Assembly (NCBI RefSeq): GCF_002386445.1
Contig: NZ_DGIR01000009.1
Location: forward strand, 124,001-188,000
Source: Pseudomonas sp. UBA4617
Lineage (GTDB): Bacteria; Pseudomonadota; Gammaproteobacteria; Pseudomonadales; Pseudomonadaceae
Length of the DNA stretch: 64,000 bases
Reading direction: 5' to 3'
Shown here: positions 35,652-44,524 of the stretch, in pieces
Position numbering within the stretch: the first letter of the stretch is position 1
How the letters are laid out: each line of letters starts with the position of its first letter
Made by a program: the position numbers and the translations under genes
Notes under the pieces: generated by a model
The model's database searches: none
The model's input: the letters and a program-made list of their open reading frames with translations, nothing else
What the model was told of the DNA's origin: nothing

Positions 35652-36071
35652 TTAGCTCCCCACTAGGGAGCTGCCACAGTGCTTGCACTTGATGGCTTCC
35701 ACCTTGATATCTTCAGCGCAGAATGGGCAGGTTTTTGTGGCTGCGGCAGCCTGTTCCACTGCCGGCGCCTCATTGTTCGGAGCGGCCACTGCAGGTGCCG
35801 TTTCTGGCTTTTTGAAGGCCCATACCAGTGCGACTACCCAGCCAATCAGCGACCAGCCGAGGAACAGGTTAAAAAGCGCGATTGAGGCGATATTGGTATG
35901 CCCGCGCAACTTAGCTTCGATTGTGGGAAGCATGTAAAGCAGCGGCACGCTGATCAGCCCAGAAAACACGACCAACTTGCCAAAGGCATTCAGCTCATTG
36001 GCCGGTATGGTCCCCATGCCGAAGCTGTAAGCAGCCAGAAATGCCAAAACCAAGAATCTCACAGCAAACAT
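35652..36071 (-). CDS. superinfection immunity protein with zinc ribbon
   Basis: A 139-residue membrane protein. Three hydrophobic helices (about 2-19, 30-49, 64-86) include HTNIASIALFNLFLGWSLIGWVVALVWA split across residues 58-85, which is the Imm_superinfect motif. A flexible Ala/Pro linker leads to a zinc ribbon with C115, C118, C129 and C132. T4 Imm-type proteins block DNA entry of related phages. It interrupts the tail operon between chaperone and tape measure and has its own terminator. Upstream, TTGGTC with TAGCAT 18 bases later is a possible promoter, suggesting lysogenic expression. Confidence 0.82.
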   Translation of the reverse strand: MFAVRFLVLAFLAAYSFGMGTIPANELNAFGKLVVFSGLISVPLLYMLPTIEAKLRGHTNIASIALFNLFLGWSLIGWVVALVWAFKKPETAPAVAAPNNEAPAVEQAAAATKTCPFCAEDIKVEAIKCKHCGSSLVGS

Positions 36072-36151
36072 AAACTCATCCCTGTATGAACGTATGGCTG
36101 GATGCTAGCACTTCGCGGGTGCACGGACCAACGGATGGCCTGATACCGCTA

Positions 36152-36984
36152 CTACTTCTTGGTCCTGGCTTTTTCGCCCTCTTTTTGATTCTGCTCATCC
36201 CACCGCCGGCGGAACTCGTCGTCCAGTGCGAAGATGGCGGCGTCGAACTCTTCGCGGCATATCACCGAGGGGTATCGGTCGAGGTATTCGGCGATCGCGG
36301 ATGGCGCAATCGGTGCCGGCGCGCCGACCATGCCGACGTACTGCCGGGATCGGCCGATGTGGCCGTAGGCCTCAAGGATCTCGGCGACGACGTCGTCGAT
36401 CTCCGGCGGTTCCTGGGCCTTCAGCCCGAGGCGCTCATGCTTCCAGCGCTTCTTCTCGTTCTCCGGCCCGGCCCAGTCCCTACCCCAGCGATATGCCGCT
36501 ACTGCTTTTCCGCGGTGGCCTGGGCCTGCTCCTCGATGCGCTTGGCGATGTCCAGGGCGGTGCGCAGGGCCAAGAAGTAGATGCTGGGCAGTTGCTCGAT
36601 CAGCGCCTTGCACAGCTGCGGTGTGTACTTGGCCGGCTCGCCTGGTCGCTCTTCGACATCGATACCCTGCCAATCCTTGATCAGGTGTTTAGCGGCCAGG
36701 TCGATGAACAGGTCGTCGTCGGTTTCGAGCTCGACGTCAGGGATCGAGTCGACGGTGAAGCCAGCGGTGCCAACCCCGGCCTGCTGGTTCAGCGCGGCGA
36801 GGTGCCGGCGGATCACGGCCTGGTGCGACTTGTAGATCGGGTTGGCGATGGACGCGACCAGGATCGAGGCAGTGTCCGGCCCCTTGTCGCATTTCACGGC
36901 CAGACCGTCCGGGCCGACCTTGAAGTGCACCCAGCGCTCGCCGTTGATGTCCAGCTCAGGCTTCTTTGCAATGGTGATGCCCAT
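36152..36984 (-). CDS. tail assembly chaperone GT fusion, by -1 frameshift
   Basis: Ribosomes reading the G-like frame can slip at 36511-36505 and enter the frame GKAVAAYRWGRDWAGP, which is open to 36152. This gives a GT-type protein of about 277 residues. The T part is charged (ENEKKRWKHERLGLKAQEPPE; DDEFRRRWDEQNQKEG). The arrangement matches lambda gpG/gpGT, which guide tail tube assembly on the tape measure. The two products have not been shown experimentally here. Confidence 0.75.
36499..36984 (-). CDS. tail assembly chaperone (gpG-like)
   Basis: A 161-residue protein from 36984, with MGITIAKKPELDINGERWVHFKVGP at the start in two strands and an acidic helical middle (ETDDDLFIDLAAKHLIKDWQGIDV). 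It lies between the tail tube gene and the tape measure. It stops at 36499 just after the slip site, so it is the abundant short product of the G/GT pair. Confidence 0.82.
   Translation of the reverse strand: MGITIAKKPELDINGERWVHFKVGPDGLAVKCDKGPDTASILVASIANPIYKSHQAVIRRHLAALNQQAGVGTAGFTVDSIPDVELETDDDLFIDLAAKHLIKDWQGIDVEERPGEPAKYTPQLCKALIEQLPSIYFLALRTALDIAKRIEEQAQATAEKQ
36505..36511 (-). promoter_or_regulatory. candidate -1 frameshift slippery site
   Basis: The coding strand reads G-GAA-AAG, which lets GAA and AAG tRNAs re-pair as GGA and AAA one base back. The zero-frame stop TAG follows one codon later (36501-36499). Lambda uses GGGAAAG at the same gene junction. Confidence 0.72.
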
Positions 36985-37041
36985 GGTATTCCTCTGCGGT
37001 AAAAGGCCCGACGCACACCGCAGGGCGCGCCGGGCAAAGGG

Positions 37042-38211
37042 TTAAGCGGTAACGGTGACAGCGCAGGTGTCGGTCTTGGTGCCGTCTGCAGCGCTGGTCG
37101 CGGTGATGGTGGCGCTGCCCACGGCCAGGCCGGTGACAAGGCCGGTCTCGCTCACGCTGGCGATGGCCGGGGCGGAACTGGTCCAGGTGATCTGCTGGCT
37201 GGCACCGGCCGGGGTAACCACGGCTTCGAGTTCGCCGGTGTCGCCCACTGCCAAGCTCAGGGTGGCCGGAGTGGCATCTACAGCAGCCACAACGATCGGC
37301 GCCGGCAGGCGGGTGATGGTCGGCGGCACGCGGCGCGCGGTGTAGTTCAGTTCCACTTGGACGATGTCGGTGGCGCCACCGTCAGGCCAGTCGCCGCTGA
37401 CTTCCATCTCGGGGATGAGGAAGGTGTAGCCGCCATCTGCGTTGCTCAGGGTGAACTCGAAGCTGAGCGAATCGCCGGTCTGCTGCGCCTTCCAGTACTC
37501 GTACGCGGTCTTGGACCAGCTCAGGGTGATTGAGCCGCCAGGCACGAAGGTGGTCTGAATGATGTTGCCGGCGAACGGGTTGCCGTTGCCGATGCAGCGC
37601 TGGGTCTGAGAATTGTTGGCGAACTGCAGGTTGAAGGTGTCAACGCACGCGTTGTCGTCACCCAGCTGCACGCCGTTGATCTTCAGCCCGGTCACATCCT
37701 TGAAGCCGTAGCGCCGCTGGCTGGCCTCGGGCGCAGGGCTGACGATGAAGGAAGTATTGTCGGCCTTGTCCTGCCACGAGGTGGCCATGAACGTGGTGGT
37801 GACGCTGATCTCGTTATCGTTAGGGACCTCGATGTTGATCGTATCAACCTGGGCGCCGCGGGCGATGCCGGCGATACCAACGTCCGCGTCATAGGCGGCG
37901 ATGGAGAACGAAATGCGCTCGTTACCCATGGTCAGGGTGTTACCGACCCAGTTCGCGCCGAAGCAAGAGGCCAGGAACTCGTCCAAGGCCCCGTAGCGGA
38001 ACTTGGTCTCGATGTCGCCGCCCACATCCACGGTCGTCTGGGCGGTACCCTGCGACATCCGTGTCTCGCCGATCTCGTTGTTCTCTTCGGTGTTGTAGGT
38101 GGGCACCAGTCCGAAGCTGACGCGGGTCAGCACGTTCCATGGGCCTGGAGGGGTGATCCCCGGGGTGACTTCGCGAATCCACGCGGTAGAGCGCTTTGCA
38201 CCACTGGACAT
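37042..38211 (-). CDS. major tail tube protein with C-terminal Ig-like domain
   Basis: A 389-residue tube subunit. Residues 1-300 form the tube fold (VSFGLVPTYNTEENNEIGETR; GDIETKFRYGALDEFLAS). Residues about 305-389 are a BIG2 bacterial Ig-like domain (ATLSLAVGDTGELEAVVTP; ITWTSSAPAIASVSETGLV; GSATITATSAADG). Lambda gpV has the same layout. The Ig domain decorates the tail surface and may bind the host cell. Confidence 0.88.
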   Translation of the reverse strand: MSSGAKRSTAWIREVTPGITPPGPWNVLTRVSFGLVPTYNTEENNEIGETRMSQGTAQTTVDVGGDIETKFRYGALDEFLASCFGANWVGNTLTMGNERISFSIAAYDADVGIAGIARGAQVDTINIEVPNDNEISVTTTFMATSWQDKADNTSFIVSPAPEASQRRYGFKDVTGLKINGVQLGDDNACVDTFNLQFANNSQTQRCIGNGNPFAGNIIQTTFVPGGSITLSWSKTAYEYWKAQQTGDSLSFEFTLSNADGGYTFLIPEMEVSGDWPDGGATDIVQVELNYTARRVPPTITRLPAPIVVAAVDATPATLSLAVGDTGELEAVVTPAGASQQITWTSSAPAIASVSETGLVTGLAVGSATITATSAADGTKTDTCAVTVTA

Positions 38212-38237
38212 GGGGTATATCTCCTATCGATAGGCGT

Positions 38238-38259
38238 AAAAAAACCGCCATGTGGCGGT
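38238..38259 (-). terminator. intrinsic terminator between neck and tail-tube genes
   Basis: On the minus strand ACCGCC-ACAT-GGCGGT leads into seven T. It lies between the tail terminator gene and the tail tube gene, so late transcription must read through it. Confidence 0.75.
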
Positions 38260-38271
38260 GCAAGTTGGGGC

Positions 38272-38676
38272 TCAGTAGGCCCGGTATGGCACCCGGACGT
38301 TGACCTGGTACCAGTTGTTGCCGTCGTCGCCGACGACCTGCGGTGACGCCTCGAAGAAATCGAACGGCCCTTCTGGCGCGCTGTAGTACTGAAACTGGGC
38401 GACCAATGTGTCGACCGCCCGGGTAATGGCCAACGTGCCGCTGTAGCTCGGCACGAACAGCTGAATGATGACGATGCCGGTCTGGCGCACACACGGGCCA
38501 ATGCCGACCTCTGGCGTGCTGCTCAGGCCTGGAACATCCGCCAGGCGGGCCCAAATGGCACGACCCGCCGGGTTGAATGGCTTCGGCGGGTTCGGGTAAT
38601 CGACAGCGTCTGCGGGAATTCCCGCCCACTGCTGCATGCGGCCGATGACGATGGCGCGGATCTGTTCGAAGGTCAT
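38272..38676 (-). CDS. tail terminator-like protein (DUF4128)
   Basis: A 134-residue protein: TFEQIRAIVIGRMQQWAGIP at the start, FVPSYSGTLAITRAVDTLVAQF in the middle, and WYQVNVRVPYRA at the end, fitting the DUF4128 and gpU-like group. It probably caps the tail tube next to the neck. It overlaps the upstream gene by four bases. Confidence 0.75.
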   Translation of the reverse strand: MTFEQIRAIVIGRMQQWAGIPADAVDYPNPPKPFNPAGRAIWARLADVPGLSSTPEVGIGPCVRQTGIVIIQLFVPSYSGTLAITRAVDTLVAQFQYYSAPEGPFDFFEASPQVVGDDGNNWYQVNVRVPYRAY

Positions 38677-39062
38677 GAGCTGTACTTCTGCGCGACGCTG
38701 TTGAAGGAAACGCCGTAAATACCGGCGGGAGCCTGCTTCGAGTGCCCGTCCTCAAGCGGAACCGCGTACACCAGATTGTTCTGGATAAACACCTGGGTGT
38801 ACGGCTCCAGGCCAGTCATGACTGACAACCCGCGAGCAAGAGTTTCACCTCCGGAAGGGTCAACTACATCTGAGGTCGTATAGACCGGAGCGCCGATGCT
38901 CACGATGTTGTTGCCACGGAACCTGCCAGTATCGACTGGAGCATTCAGCAATATGAGCTGAAGTATTTCAGCTGAGATTGTTCGCACCCTTAGGGCAAGT
39001 TGCTCCTCGACCACACCAGCAAACAGGCTTGGCGGTGTGCTCCATCCCCTGCTCTTGGCCAT
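38673..39062 (-). CDS. neck / HK97 gp10-like protein
   Basis: A 129-residue protein with the gp10-like pattern: LQLILLNAPVDTGRFRGN followed by a beta-rich end (NNLVYAVPLEDGHSKQAPAG). This protein group sits at the head-tail connection. Four-base overlap with the next gene. Confidence 0.78.
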   Translation of the reverse strand: MAKSRGWSTPPSLFAGVVEEQLALRVRTISAEILQLILLNAPVDTGRFRGNNIVSIGAPVYTTSDVVDPSGGETLARGLSVMTGLEPYTQVFIQNNLVYAVPLEDGHSKQAPAGIYGVSFNSVAQKYSS

Positions 39063-39064
39063 GG

Positions 39065-39448
39065 CTACTTCCTCAGCTGCAGTCTGTAGGTGGCCGAGGC
39101 CGGGTCGGCGCGCACCGACTTGACCAGGTAGATCACCTGCTTAGAGCGGTCCATCAGGTCAGGCGCGGTGATCGTATGCCCGACATCGGGGGTATCCGTG
39201 ACCTCGTTGGCCAACGCGGTCAGGCGCAGGTCGCCAACCAGGATGTTCACGTTGTCGATCCGGCTGTCTTCGTAGCGCGACAGCACGCCACGACCGGTGT
39301 AGGTCACCGGCTGAGCGGTGGTGGTTTCGTTGACCGGATCCCATACGCCCGGCCCCAGGTACTCGCCCGCGAAGGCAAGCACCGCGTCGGCCAGGTCCGT
39401 ATTGAACGCCTGGGCCAGGTCCGCCTGCAGTTCAACGCGAAGTCCCAT
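39065..39448 (-). CDS. head-tail adaptor-like protein
   Basis: A 127-residue protein (MGLRVELQADLAQAFNTDLAD; DRSKQVIYLVKSVRADPASA), in the head-tail joining position between the connector and the gp10-like gene. The family could not be named with confidence. Confidence 0.68.
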   Translation of the reverse strand: MGLRVELQADLAQAFNTDLADAVLAFAGEYLGPGVWDPVNETTTAQPVTYTGRGVLSRYEDSRIDNVNILVGDLRLTALANEVTDTPDVGHTITAPDLMDRSKQVIYLVKSVRADPASATYRLQLRK

Positions 39449-39449
39449 A

Positions 39450-39821
39450 TCAGCCCCTCACGATCTTGGTTTGCCCGCTGCTGTTCAGGTAATGCGCCAG
39501 CAGCGCCAGTGCGAACGACTCGCCCGCACTGATGGTGCGTGAGGACTCGGAGTAGGTTTTGCTGCTGGAAACCCCGTCAGCGTTGACCGACTTGCTCAGC
39601 ACGCCGGTCTCCTTGCTGCCGTAGATGTTCCCTGCCGCAGCCTCTCGGGCGATCTCGGCACCGGCCTGGATGACGTCGTCCGGTACCGGGTCGAACTCAG
39701 GCAGGCCGAGATTGGTAAGCCAGGTGTTGGCCATCAGCACCGCCCTGGCCTTCTGGTCGTCGGGCGCCCAGGTCGGCCCAAGCAGGGCGTCTACCTGCTC
39801 GACGGTGATGTAGATGGTCAT
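39450..39821 (-). CDS. head-tail connector (DnaT-like annotation group)
   Basis: A 123-residue helical protein (IYITVEQVDALLGPTWAP; KARAVLMANTWLTNLGLPEF). The group is often annotated as DnaT-like ssDNA-binding, but its place after the capsid genes fits a head-completion connector better. It overlaps the next gene by one base. Confidence 0.7.
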   Translation of the reverse strand: MTIYITVEQVDALLGPTWAPDDQKARAVLMANTWLTNLGLPEFDPVPDDVIQAGAEIAREAAAGNIYGSKETGVLSKSVNADGVSSSKTYSESSRTISAGESFALALLAHYLNSSGQTKIVRG

Positions 39822-40117
39822 TACGCGGCCTCGCCCAGCAGCTTCTTGAGGTCTTCCAGGCTGGCGTCAGGGCTGAATTGCACGCCCCTTTCGATCAGGG
39901 AGGCCTGTAGCTTTGCCTTCAGCTCGGCGTCTTCGGCAGCCTTCTTGTCGGCAGCGGACTTGCCAGCCTTCGAGCCTTTGGCTTCCTTCAATGGCTCCGG
40001 GTGCTCGTAGCCTTCGGGCGCGAAGCGCGCATCGATGATCTTGTACCCCTTCTGCCGCAGTTCGGCTTTTCGCTCAGGGCTGACCGGGTGTTTCTCGTAA
40101 ATCACTTTCTCGCTCAT
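39821..40117 (-). CDS. small protein with HeH/LEM-like end
   Basis: A 98-residue protein, Lys/Ala-rich in the middle. It closes with LKAKLQASLIERGVQFSPDA then SLEDLKKLLGEA, resembling the HeH/LEM helix-extension-helix motif seen in phage proteins next to the capsid gene. Function unknown. Confidence 0.68.
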   Translation of the reverse strand: MSEKVIYEKHPVSPERKAELRQKGYKIIDARFAPEGYEHPEPLKEAKGSKAGKSAADKKAAEDAELKAKLQASLIERGVQFSPDASLEDLKKLLGEAA

Positions 40118-40159
40118 GGCGATCTCCTGGGGAAGGCGCCCCGAAAGGCGCGGTACCGA

Positions 40160-41128
40160 TTACTTGGTTGCGTCGCCGATGGTCAGCACGCCGGCCGAGG
40201 CCTTGATGCTGTTCGCCACCAGATCCCAGTTGGTGCCGGTGGACAGCTCTGCGTTGGTCGGCGACTTGCCGCCGTTGGCGGTGTCCCAGGTGTAGCCCTT
40301 GAGGCCCAGACCGAAGGTGTAGTCGGCTTGCATGGTGGTCTCGATACGCTCCTTGCCGTTGGAGGTCTCGATGTTGGTGATCAGGTCGGAGCCATCCATC
40401 ACCACCGCGGCGCCGTCGGCCAGGCTGAGAACCTTCTGCTTGTTCGGGGTGCCGGCCTCGTACAGTGCCGGGGCGTCGGTGATGATCACGGCCTTGCCGA
40501 GGATGTCGACCACCTGCACGCCGGAGAACTGGAACAGGCGCTCGGCGTTGGCGAGGTTCTGGCCGACCAGCTTGTGGTACATGGCGCCGGTCATGACTTG
40601 GGCCACCAGGCGCTGCGAAGCGTCACCGAACAGGGCGTGGGCGTTGTTGATCGCGACGTAGGTAACGCCAGCAGTGGCCGAAACGTCGTTGGTGGCGGCC
40701 GGCTGGTTGCCGATGGCGCCGGCCAGGGCCGAGATGGCGGTGTTCAGCTGGTCAGCCATGATGGCTTCGGACAGGTTGCGGCTGATCACTTCCAGCGCTT
40801 CTTCCGGGTTCTTCTGGATCCAGGAGAGCTGGGAAGGCTCCCACAGGATCGGGCCGAAGCCGCCGGCGATCTTCACCGAGTCGTACTGCTTTTGGGCCAG
40901 AGGGGTAGATGCCTGGGCACCGTTGGCTGCGTAACGATCCACGCGACGCTGAGCGCTGTGCAGACCAGCCCAGAACGATTCCTGCAGGAAGTCGCCGTCG
41001 ATGCCCTGGGTGGTCAGGCGGATGGCACCGGCCGAGGATGCGTTGAACTTCTCGACATCCTGAGCCAGGGTCTCGATGGTGGTGCGCTTGAGGTATTCGT
41101 TGAACACCTTCATGTTCGAAAGGGCCAT
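40160..41128 (-). CDS. major capsid protein
   Basis: A 322-residue protein, the likely HK97-fold shell subunit. It starts MALSNMKVFNEYLKRTTIET and contains WEPSQLSWIQKNPEEALEVI and DAPALYEAGTPNKQKVLSLA, typical of the phage major capsid family linked to DUF4055 portals. It follows the scaffold gene by nine bases. Confidence 0.88.
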   Translation of the reverse strand: MALSNMKVFNEYLKRTTIETLAQDVEKFNASSAGAIRLTTQGIDGDFLQESFWAGLHSAQRRVDRYAANGAQASTPLAQKQYDSVKIAGGFGPILWEPSQLSWIQKNPEEALEVISRNLSEAIMADQLNTAISALAGAIGNQPAATNDVSATAGVTYVAINNAHALFGDASQRLVAQVMTGAMYHKLVGQNLANAERLFQFSGVQVVDILGKAVIITDAPALYEAGTPNKQKVLSLADGAAVVMDGSDLITNIETSNGKERIETTMQADYTFGLGLKGYTWDTANGGKSPTNAELSTGTNWDLVANSIKASAGVLTIGDATK

Positions 41129-41137
41129 TGGGCCTCC

Positions 41138-41884
41138 TTATTCGCTTGCGGTCAGGCCCTTGATGGCTTCAAGGCGTTCAGCCTTGGTGCCACCGAAGTT
41201 GCCCTTCGTGGGTTTGTGCTGGCCACCACCGTTCGGAGCGCCGCCGCCATTGGCGCCGGAACTCTTCAGGATGTGGTCACGATGGGGGTACTGCGAGACG
41301 AGGGTTTCGAGCGCTTCGTTGAAGTCGGCCAGCTCACCCGGGCGAGCGCGGCTGAAGATCTTCTGGCCCTGGGCGTCATAAGCAACGACCTTGCCTTCCT
41401 CGATCTTGAAGTTGCTGCCGAAGGCGGCCTGGACCATGTCCGCCGGCACAGCCATCTTCTCGGCGATGAACTGGGAGCGGGCAAAGCTGCCGCCGATCTT
41501 CTCGGCATACAGCTGCTGCTCGAAGGTCTGCGCCTTGCCGTTGGCTTCATCCAGCTGGGTTTGGAAGGCCTTGCTGATCTCGCCCTTCACTTTCTCGATC
41601 TCGCCGGCATCCACCAGCTTCTTTGCGTCGAGGTTGGCGACGATCTCCAGGGCTTTCTTGGCGGCCGCAGCATCTTCGATGCCTTCGAACGCCTTCGCAG
41701 TCTTCTCGAAGCTGTCCGCGCGCTCACGGTGCGACTTCGCCTCGGCATTCAGCCGGGTGATGGTGTTTCGAGTGCCCACGGCATCGAAAGCGACGTCCTT
41801 GCCGTCGTCATCGGTGTACACGGGCTTGCCATCTTCGATCACTGCGTACTGCTTGCCATCCACTTCAACAGTCTTGAGTTTCAT
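41138..41884 (-). CDS. capsid scaffolding protein (DUF6651-like)
   Basis: A 248-residue, highly charged, coiled-coil protein starting at 41884 behind AGAGAG. It has an N-terminal beta segment (KLKTVEVDGKQYAVIEDGKP), long helices at 45-130, and a Gly/Asn-rich tail before TKAERLEAIKGLTASE. It precedes the capsid gene and should guide shell assembly. Upstream lie a terminator and one of the four long palindromes. Confidence 0.82.
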   Translation of the reverse strand: MKLKTVEVDGKQYAVIEDGKPVYTDDDGKDVAFDAVGTRNTITRLNAEAKSHRERADSFEKTAKAFEGIEDAAAAKKALEIVANLDAKKLVDAGEIEKVKGEISKAFQTQLDEANGKAQTFEQQLYAEKIGGSFARSQFIAEKMAVPADMVQAAFGSNFKIEEGKVVAYDAQGQKIFSRARPGELADFNEALETLVSQYPHRDHILKSSGANGGGAPNGGGQHKPTKGNFGGTKAERLEAIKGLTASE

Positions 41885-41962
41885 TTCGTCTCTCTGGGCC
41901 ATCCGGCCTGTTGGTGAGCCATCCGGCCCCAGGTCGCCCCGTCCATCCGAACCGCAGGCATG

Positions 41963-41989
41963 AAAAAGCCCCGCACTTGGCGAGGCCTT
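41963..41989 (-). terminator. imperfect hairpin with T-run before the scaffold gene
   Basis: On the minus strand AAGGCCTCGC pairs imperfectly with GCGGGGCTT over a five-base loop and runs into five T. It lies 80 bases upstream of the scaffold start, between the palindrome and the gene. Confidence 0.55.
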
Positions 41990-41996
41990 GAAATTG

Positions 41997-42033
41997 CGCG
42001 CCACGAAATGGCGCTTTGGTGTTTTGTGGCGCG
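41997..42033. repeat. dispersed palindrome, copy A
   Basis: CGCGCCACGAAA, 13 bases, then TTTTGTGGCGCG. The arms pair except for one base. It sits three bases from the stop of the head morphogenesis gene and in the leader of the scaffold gene. The loop holds GGCGC, which could pair with the left arm as an alternative fold. Confidence 0.8.
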
Positions 42034-42035
42034 GG

Positions 42036-43115
42036 CTACAACAGCCGATCCCGCAGCTCATCGAGCGTCAGGAACTTGCCCTTGTCGTTGTAGACGTCCT
42101 GCAGCTTCAGCTTGTCCTGGCGCAACAGCTTCCCCCGCTCCGGGCCGAGAATCTCGTCCTGGCGGGATGCTGGTTGGCGGGAAAGCCATTGCGCATAGGT
42201 GGTCTGCTGCGGCACCTGGCCGTCCATGCTCGCCCGGGTAGCCGCGTCGCTGATTCCCAGCGCCAAAGCGCTCTTGAGGATCGGCAGCTTGGTCGAGCGG
42301 CAGCAGAAGTGAATACGGCCAGGCCCGGCCAGCCACGGCACCTTGTGCCCAATGGGCTGGTATGTGCCCAGCGTGTACGGCAGGCGGTCACGGATTCGGC
42401 AGGTTGTCGAGGTCCGATTGTCCAACGTACTCAGCCACTCGACATGGCTGATGATGTCGCTGTTGGCCTCGAACGCCTTGTCGCTGGCCGCCTCTGCCGT
42501 GCTGGACACAGCAGACCGGACAACCGCCTCCACCTCGCGGCGAGACTTCTGCAGGATGCCGTCGGCGCACTTCTCCGCCTTGGTGCCCATGATCTGCCGG
42601 ACGATCTCCGGCGTCGTGCGACCTTCAAGAACCCCGGACCGAACCGCATCGCGGATCGACGCAGCCCGGTCAGCCTCGATGCCGGCCATCCACTCGCTGA
42701 GCAATCGGCCCTGAAATGGTCTCGCCAGCGCAATAGCGCGCACCTGGCTGAACTGAGCCACGGCAACGGGAAATCGTGCCTGTACAAGCTCAGGAACAGC
42801 CGCTGTCAGCGCGGCCGCCTGAAAAGCAATCTCGTAGCTGGCCACGCCGTCGATCACGCCTGTGAGCGCCTGCTGCAGGCTAAAGAACGTCGATTGATTG
42901 ATGCGCAGCACAGGCGCCAGGGCTGCATCGATCGCCGCAACGGAAGCGCCTGCATCCAGGCTGTCGAGGGCCACTATCAACGCAGCCCGCAACTCCGGGT
43001 CGGCGCTGTTCAGGACCTTGATGATCGCCACGACCTGGCTGTTGCTCAGCCTGGAAAGATCCACCTCATGCCCGATCAGTTCGTCCAGCAGTTTCTCGTT
43101 GGCTGACTTCATCAC
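42036..43115 (-). CDS. head morphogenesis protein (SPP1 gp7/Mu F-like)
   Basis: A 359-residue minor head protein. The C-terminal half has the phage Mu F signature: HVEWLSTLDNRTSTTCRIRD, then PWLAGPGRIHFCCRSTKLPI with paired Cys. It is injected or bound in the head near the portal. It overlaps the portal gene by four bases. Confidence 0.87.
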   Translation of the reverse strand: MMKSANEKLLDELIGHEVDLSRLSNSQVVAIIKVLNSADPELRAALIVALDSLDAGASVAAIDAALAPVLRINQSTFFSLQQALTGVIDGVASYEIAFQAAALTAAVPELVQARFPVAVAQFSQVRAIALARPFQGRLLSEWMAGIEADRAASIRDAVRSGVLEGRTTPEIVRQIMGTKAEKCADGILQKSRREVEAVVRSAVSSTAEAASDKAFEANSDIISHVEWLSTLDNRTSTTCRIRDRLPYTLGTYQPIGHKVPWLAGPGRIHFCCRSTKLPILKSALALGISDAATRASMDGQVPQQTTYAQWLSRQPASRQDEILGPERGKLLRQDKLKLQDVYNDKGKFLTLDELRDRLL

Positions 43116-44524
43116 AGCGTACCGAGGGCCGGGCCCTGGGCCTCAATCTTCGCCAGTTCCTCTTCCCAGTCGTATTCATCGCTGATCACGCCTCGGCGCT
43201 GCATCTCGGTGAACAGCGTCTCCTTGCTAATCATCCCGGCATTGGCCATGGACACCAGCGTCGGCAGCGACACCTCAGGCATGTAGTCGACATCGAAGTT
43301 GCCGCGCATCTCGACGGTGCCGCCGTCGCCTAGTCCGCGGTAGTCGGCCATGAACTGGAGCAGCTGCGCCAAGCAGTCGGCGAAGTGATGAGCCATGCGC
43401 GCCAGCGGGGACAGTTCCTGCGCCGCCTCCTCTTCCGCCTGGGTGGCGGTCTTGTTGGCTGTCTTGTCCGGGGTCAGAAGCTTGGCCCCGGCCATGCGCA
43501 TCTCGTTGATCAAGTCTTGCAACGCGGTTCGGCCTGACTCGACAGCCTGGCCGGTGTGCTCGACGTACTTGAGGTCGCCGTCCTTGGGCAGGTCGGTCAG
43601 CTGGCCGGTGCCAACCTTGAACTCTGGCGGAACTACATTCCCCTGATTGTCGTACTGCGTCTGGATACCGATGCGTACCAGGATAGGCACCCGGATAACG
43701 TGCAGGATGTTGTCCTGGTCGCTCTGGCTCTGCCAGTGCTTCACGTTGAGGTGCGCCAGTTCGATCAGGGGCGGCTTGGCCGTCATGAAACCGGTGCGGC
43801 CGGTGTAGAAGGTGACCCACGGGATAGCGGCCAGGCTGTTGGTGCCTTCCTCGTGCAGTTCCCAAGTACCGCCAGATGCGGCCTGCTTCCCCCGCACAGC
43901 CTTGGCCGACCTGCGATAGGTTCGCCAGGCGCCCGGCTCCAGCACGCGAATCTGCTCGACGCACGCGGCGCCGAACTCGCCATCCTCCTCCTCGACCACC
44001 TCGATGTAGCGGACCATAGTCAGGACGCCGCCCTTAGAGCGCCAGCCCAGCACCTGCTCAGGCCTCACCATAACAACGTATGGACGCACACCGGCCGCCT
44101 GCTCGTCGGCCTGGGTCTTCAGTTCGCCTGCGGGCGGATGATCGACGAAGGCATGGCACAGACCGTGGCTCAGGCCCTCAGTGAAGAAGCCAACCGACCA
44201 GGAGTTGAGGTCGTTGCCGGCGTGGTCGATGTCCTTGGTCATCTCGACGATGTCGGCAGGCACATCGTCGCCCACCTGCAGCGGTTCGGCGAACACGCGG
44301 GAGGTCATGTTGCCGACCGTCTCGGAGTACGCAGGCAGAAGTGTCGAGAGGCGCAGGCGCTCTTTGTAGGCCTCGTCATCCTCTGCTGGGTACTGCGGCA
44401 GCAGGGTCTTGCCCGCGGCGCGCATCGCCATCGTCCCACCCATCAGCGGCGAGATCACGGCCCAGTAGGCGCGCATCGCGTCGACAGCGGGCAGCGTGAT
44501 GCTCGGGTTATCACTCATGGTCAC
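43112..44524 (-). CDS. portal protein (DUF4055)
   Basis: A 470-residue protein of the DUF4055 portal group. It begins with a helical clip (MRAYWAVISPLMGGTMAMRA), has the AHLNVKHWQSQSDQDNILHV motif typical of that group, and GAKLLTPDKTANKTATQAEE in the crown region. It forms the ring through which DNA is packaged. Four-base overlap with the terminase. Confidence 0.87.
   Translation of the reverse strand: MTMSDNPSITLPAVDAMRAYWAVISPLMGGTMAMRAAGKTLLPQYPAEDDEAYKERLRLSTLLPAYSETVGNMTSRVFAEPLQVGDDVPADIVEMTKDIDHAGNDLNSWSVGFFTEGLSHGLCHAFVDHPPAGELKTQADEQAAGVRPYVVMVRPEQVLGWRSKGGVLTMVRYIEVVEEEDGEFGAACVEQIRVLEPGAWRTYRRSAKAVRGKQAASGGTWELHEEGTNSLAAIPWVTFYTGRTGFMTAKPPLIELAHLNVKHWQSQSDQDNILHVIRVPILVRIGIQTQYDNQGNVVPPEFKVGTGQLTDLPKDGDLKYVEHTGQAVESGRTALQDLINEMRMAGAKLLTPDKTANKTATQAEEEAAQELSPLARMAHHFADCLAQLLQFMADYRGLGDGGTVEMRGNFDVDYMPEVSLPTLVSMANAGMISKETLFTEMQRRGVISDEYDWEEELAKIEAQGPALGTL

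Noticed and set aside
40001..41917. Open frame of 638 codons on the plus strand opposite the capsid and scaffold genes
   Set aside because: It has no domain, and the opposite strand encodes coherent, correctly ordered head proteins.
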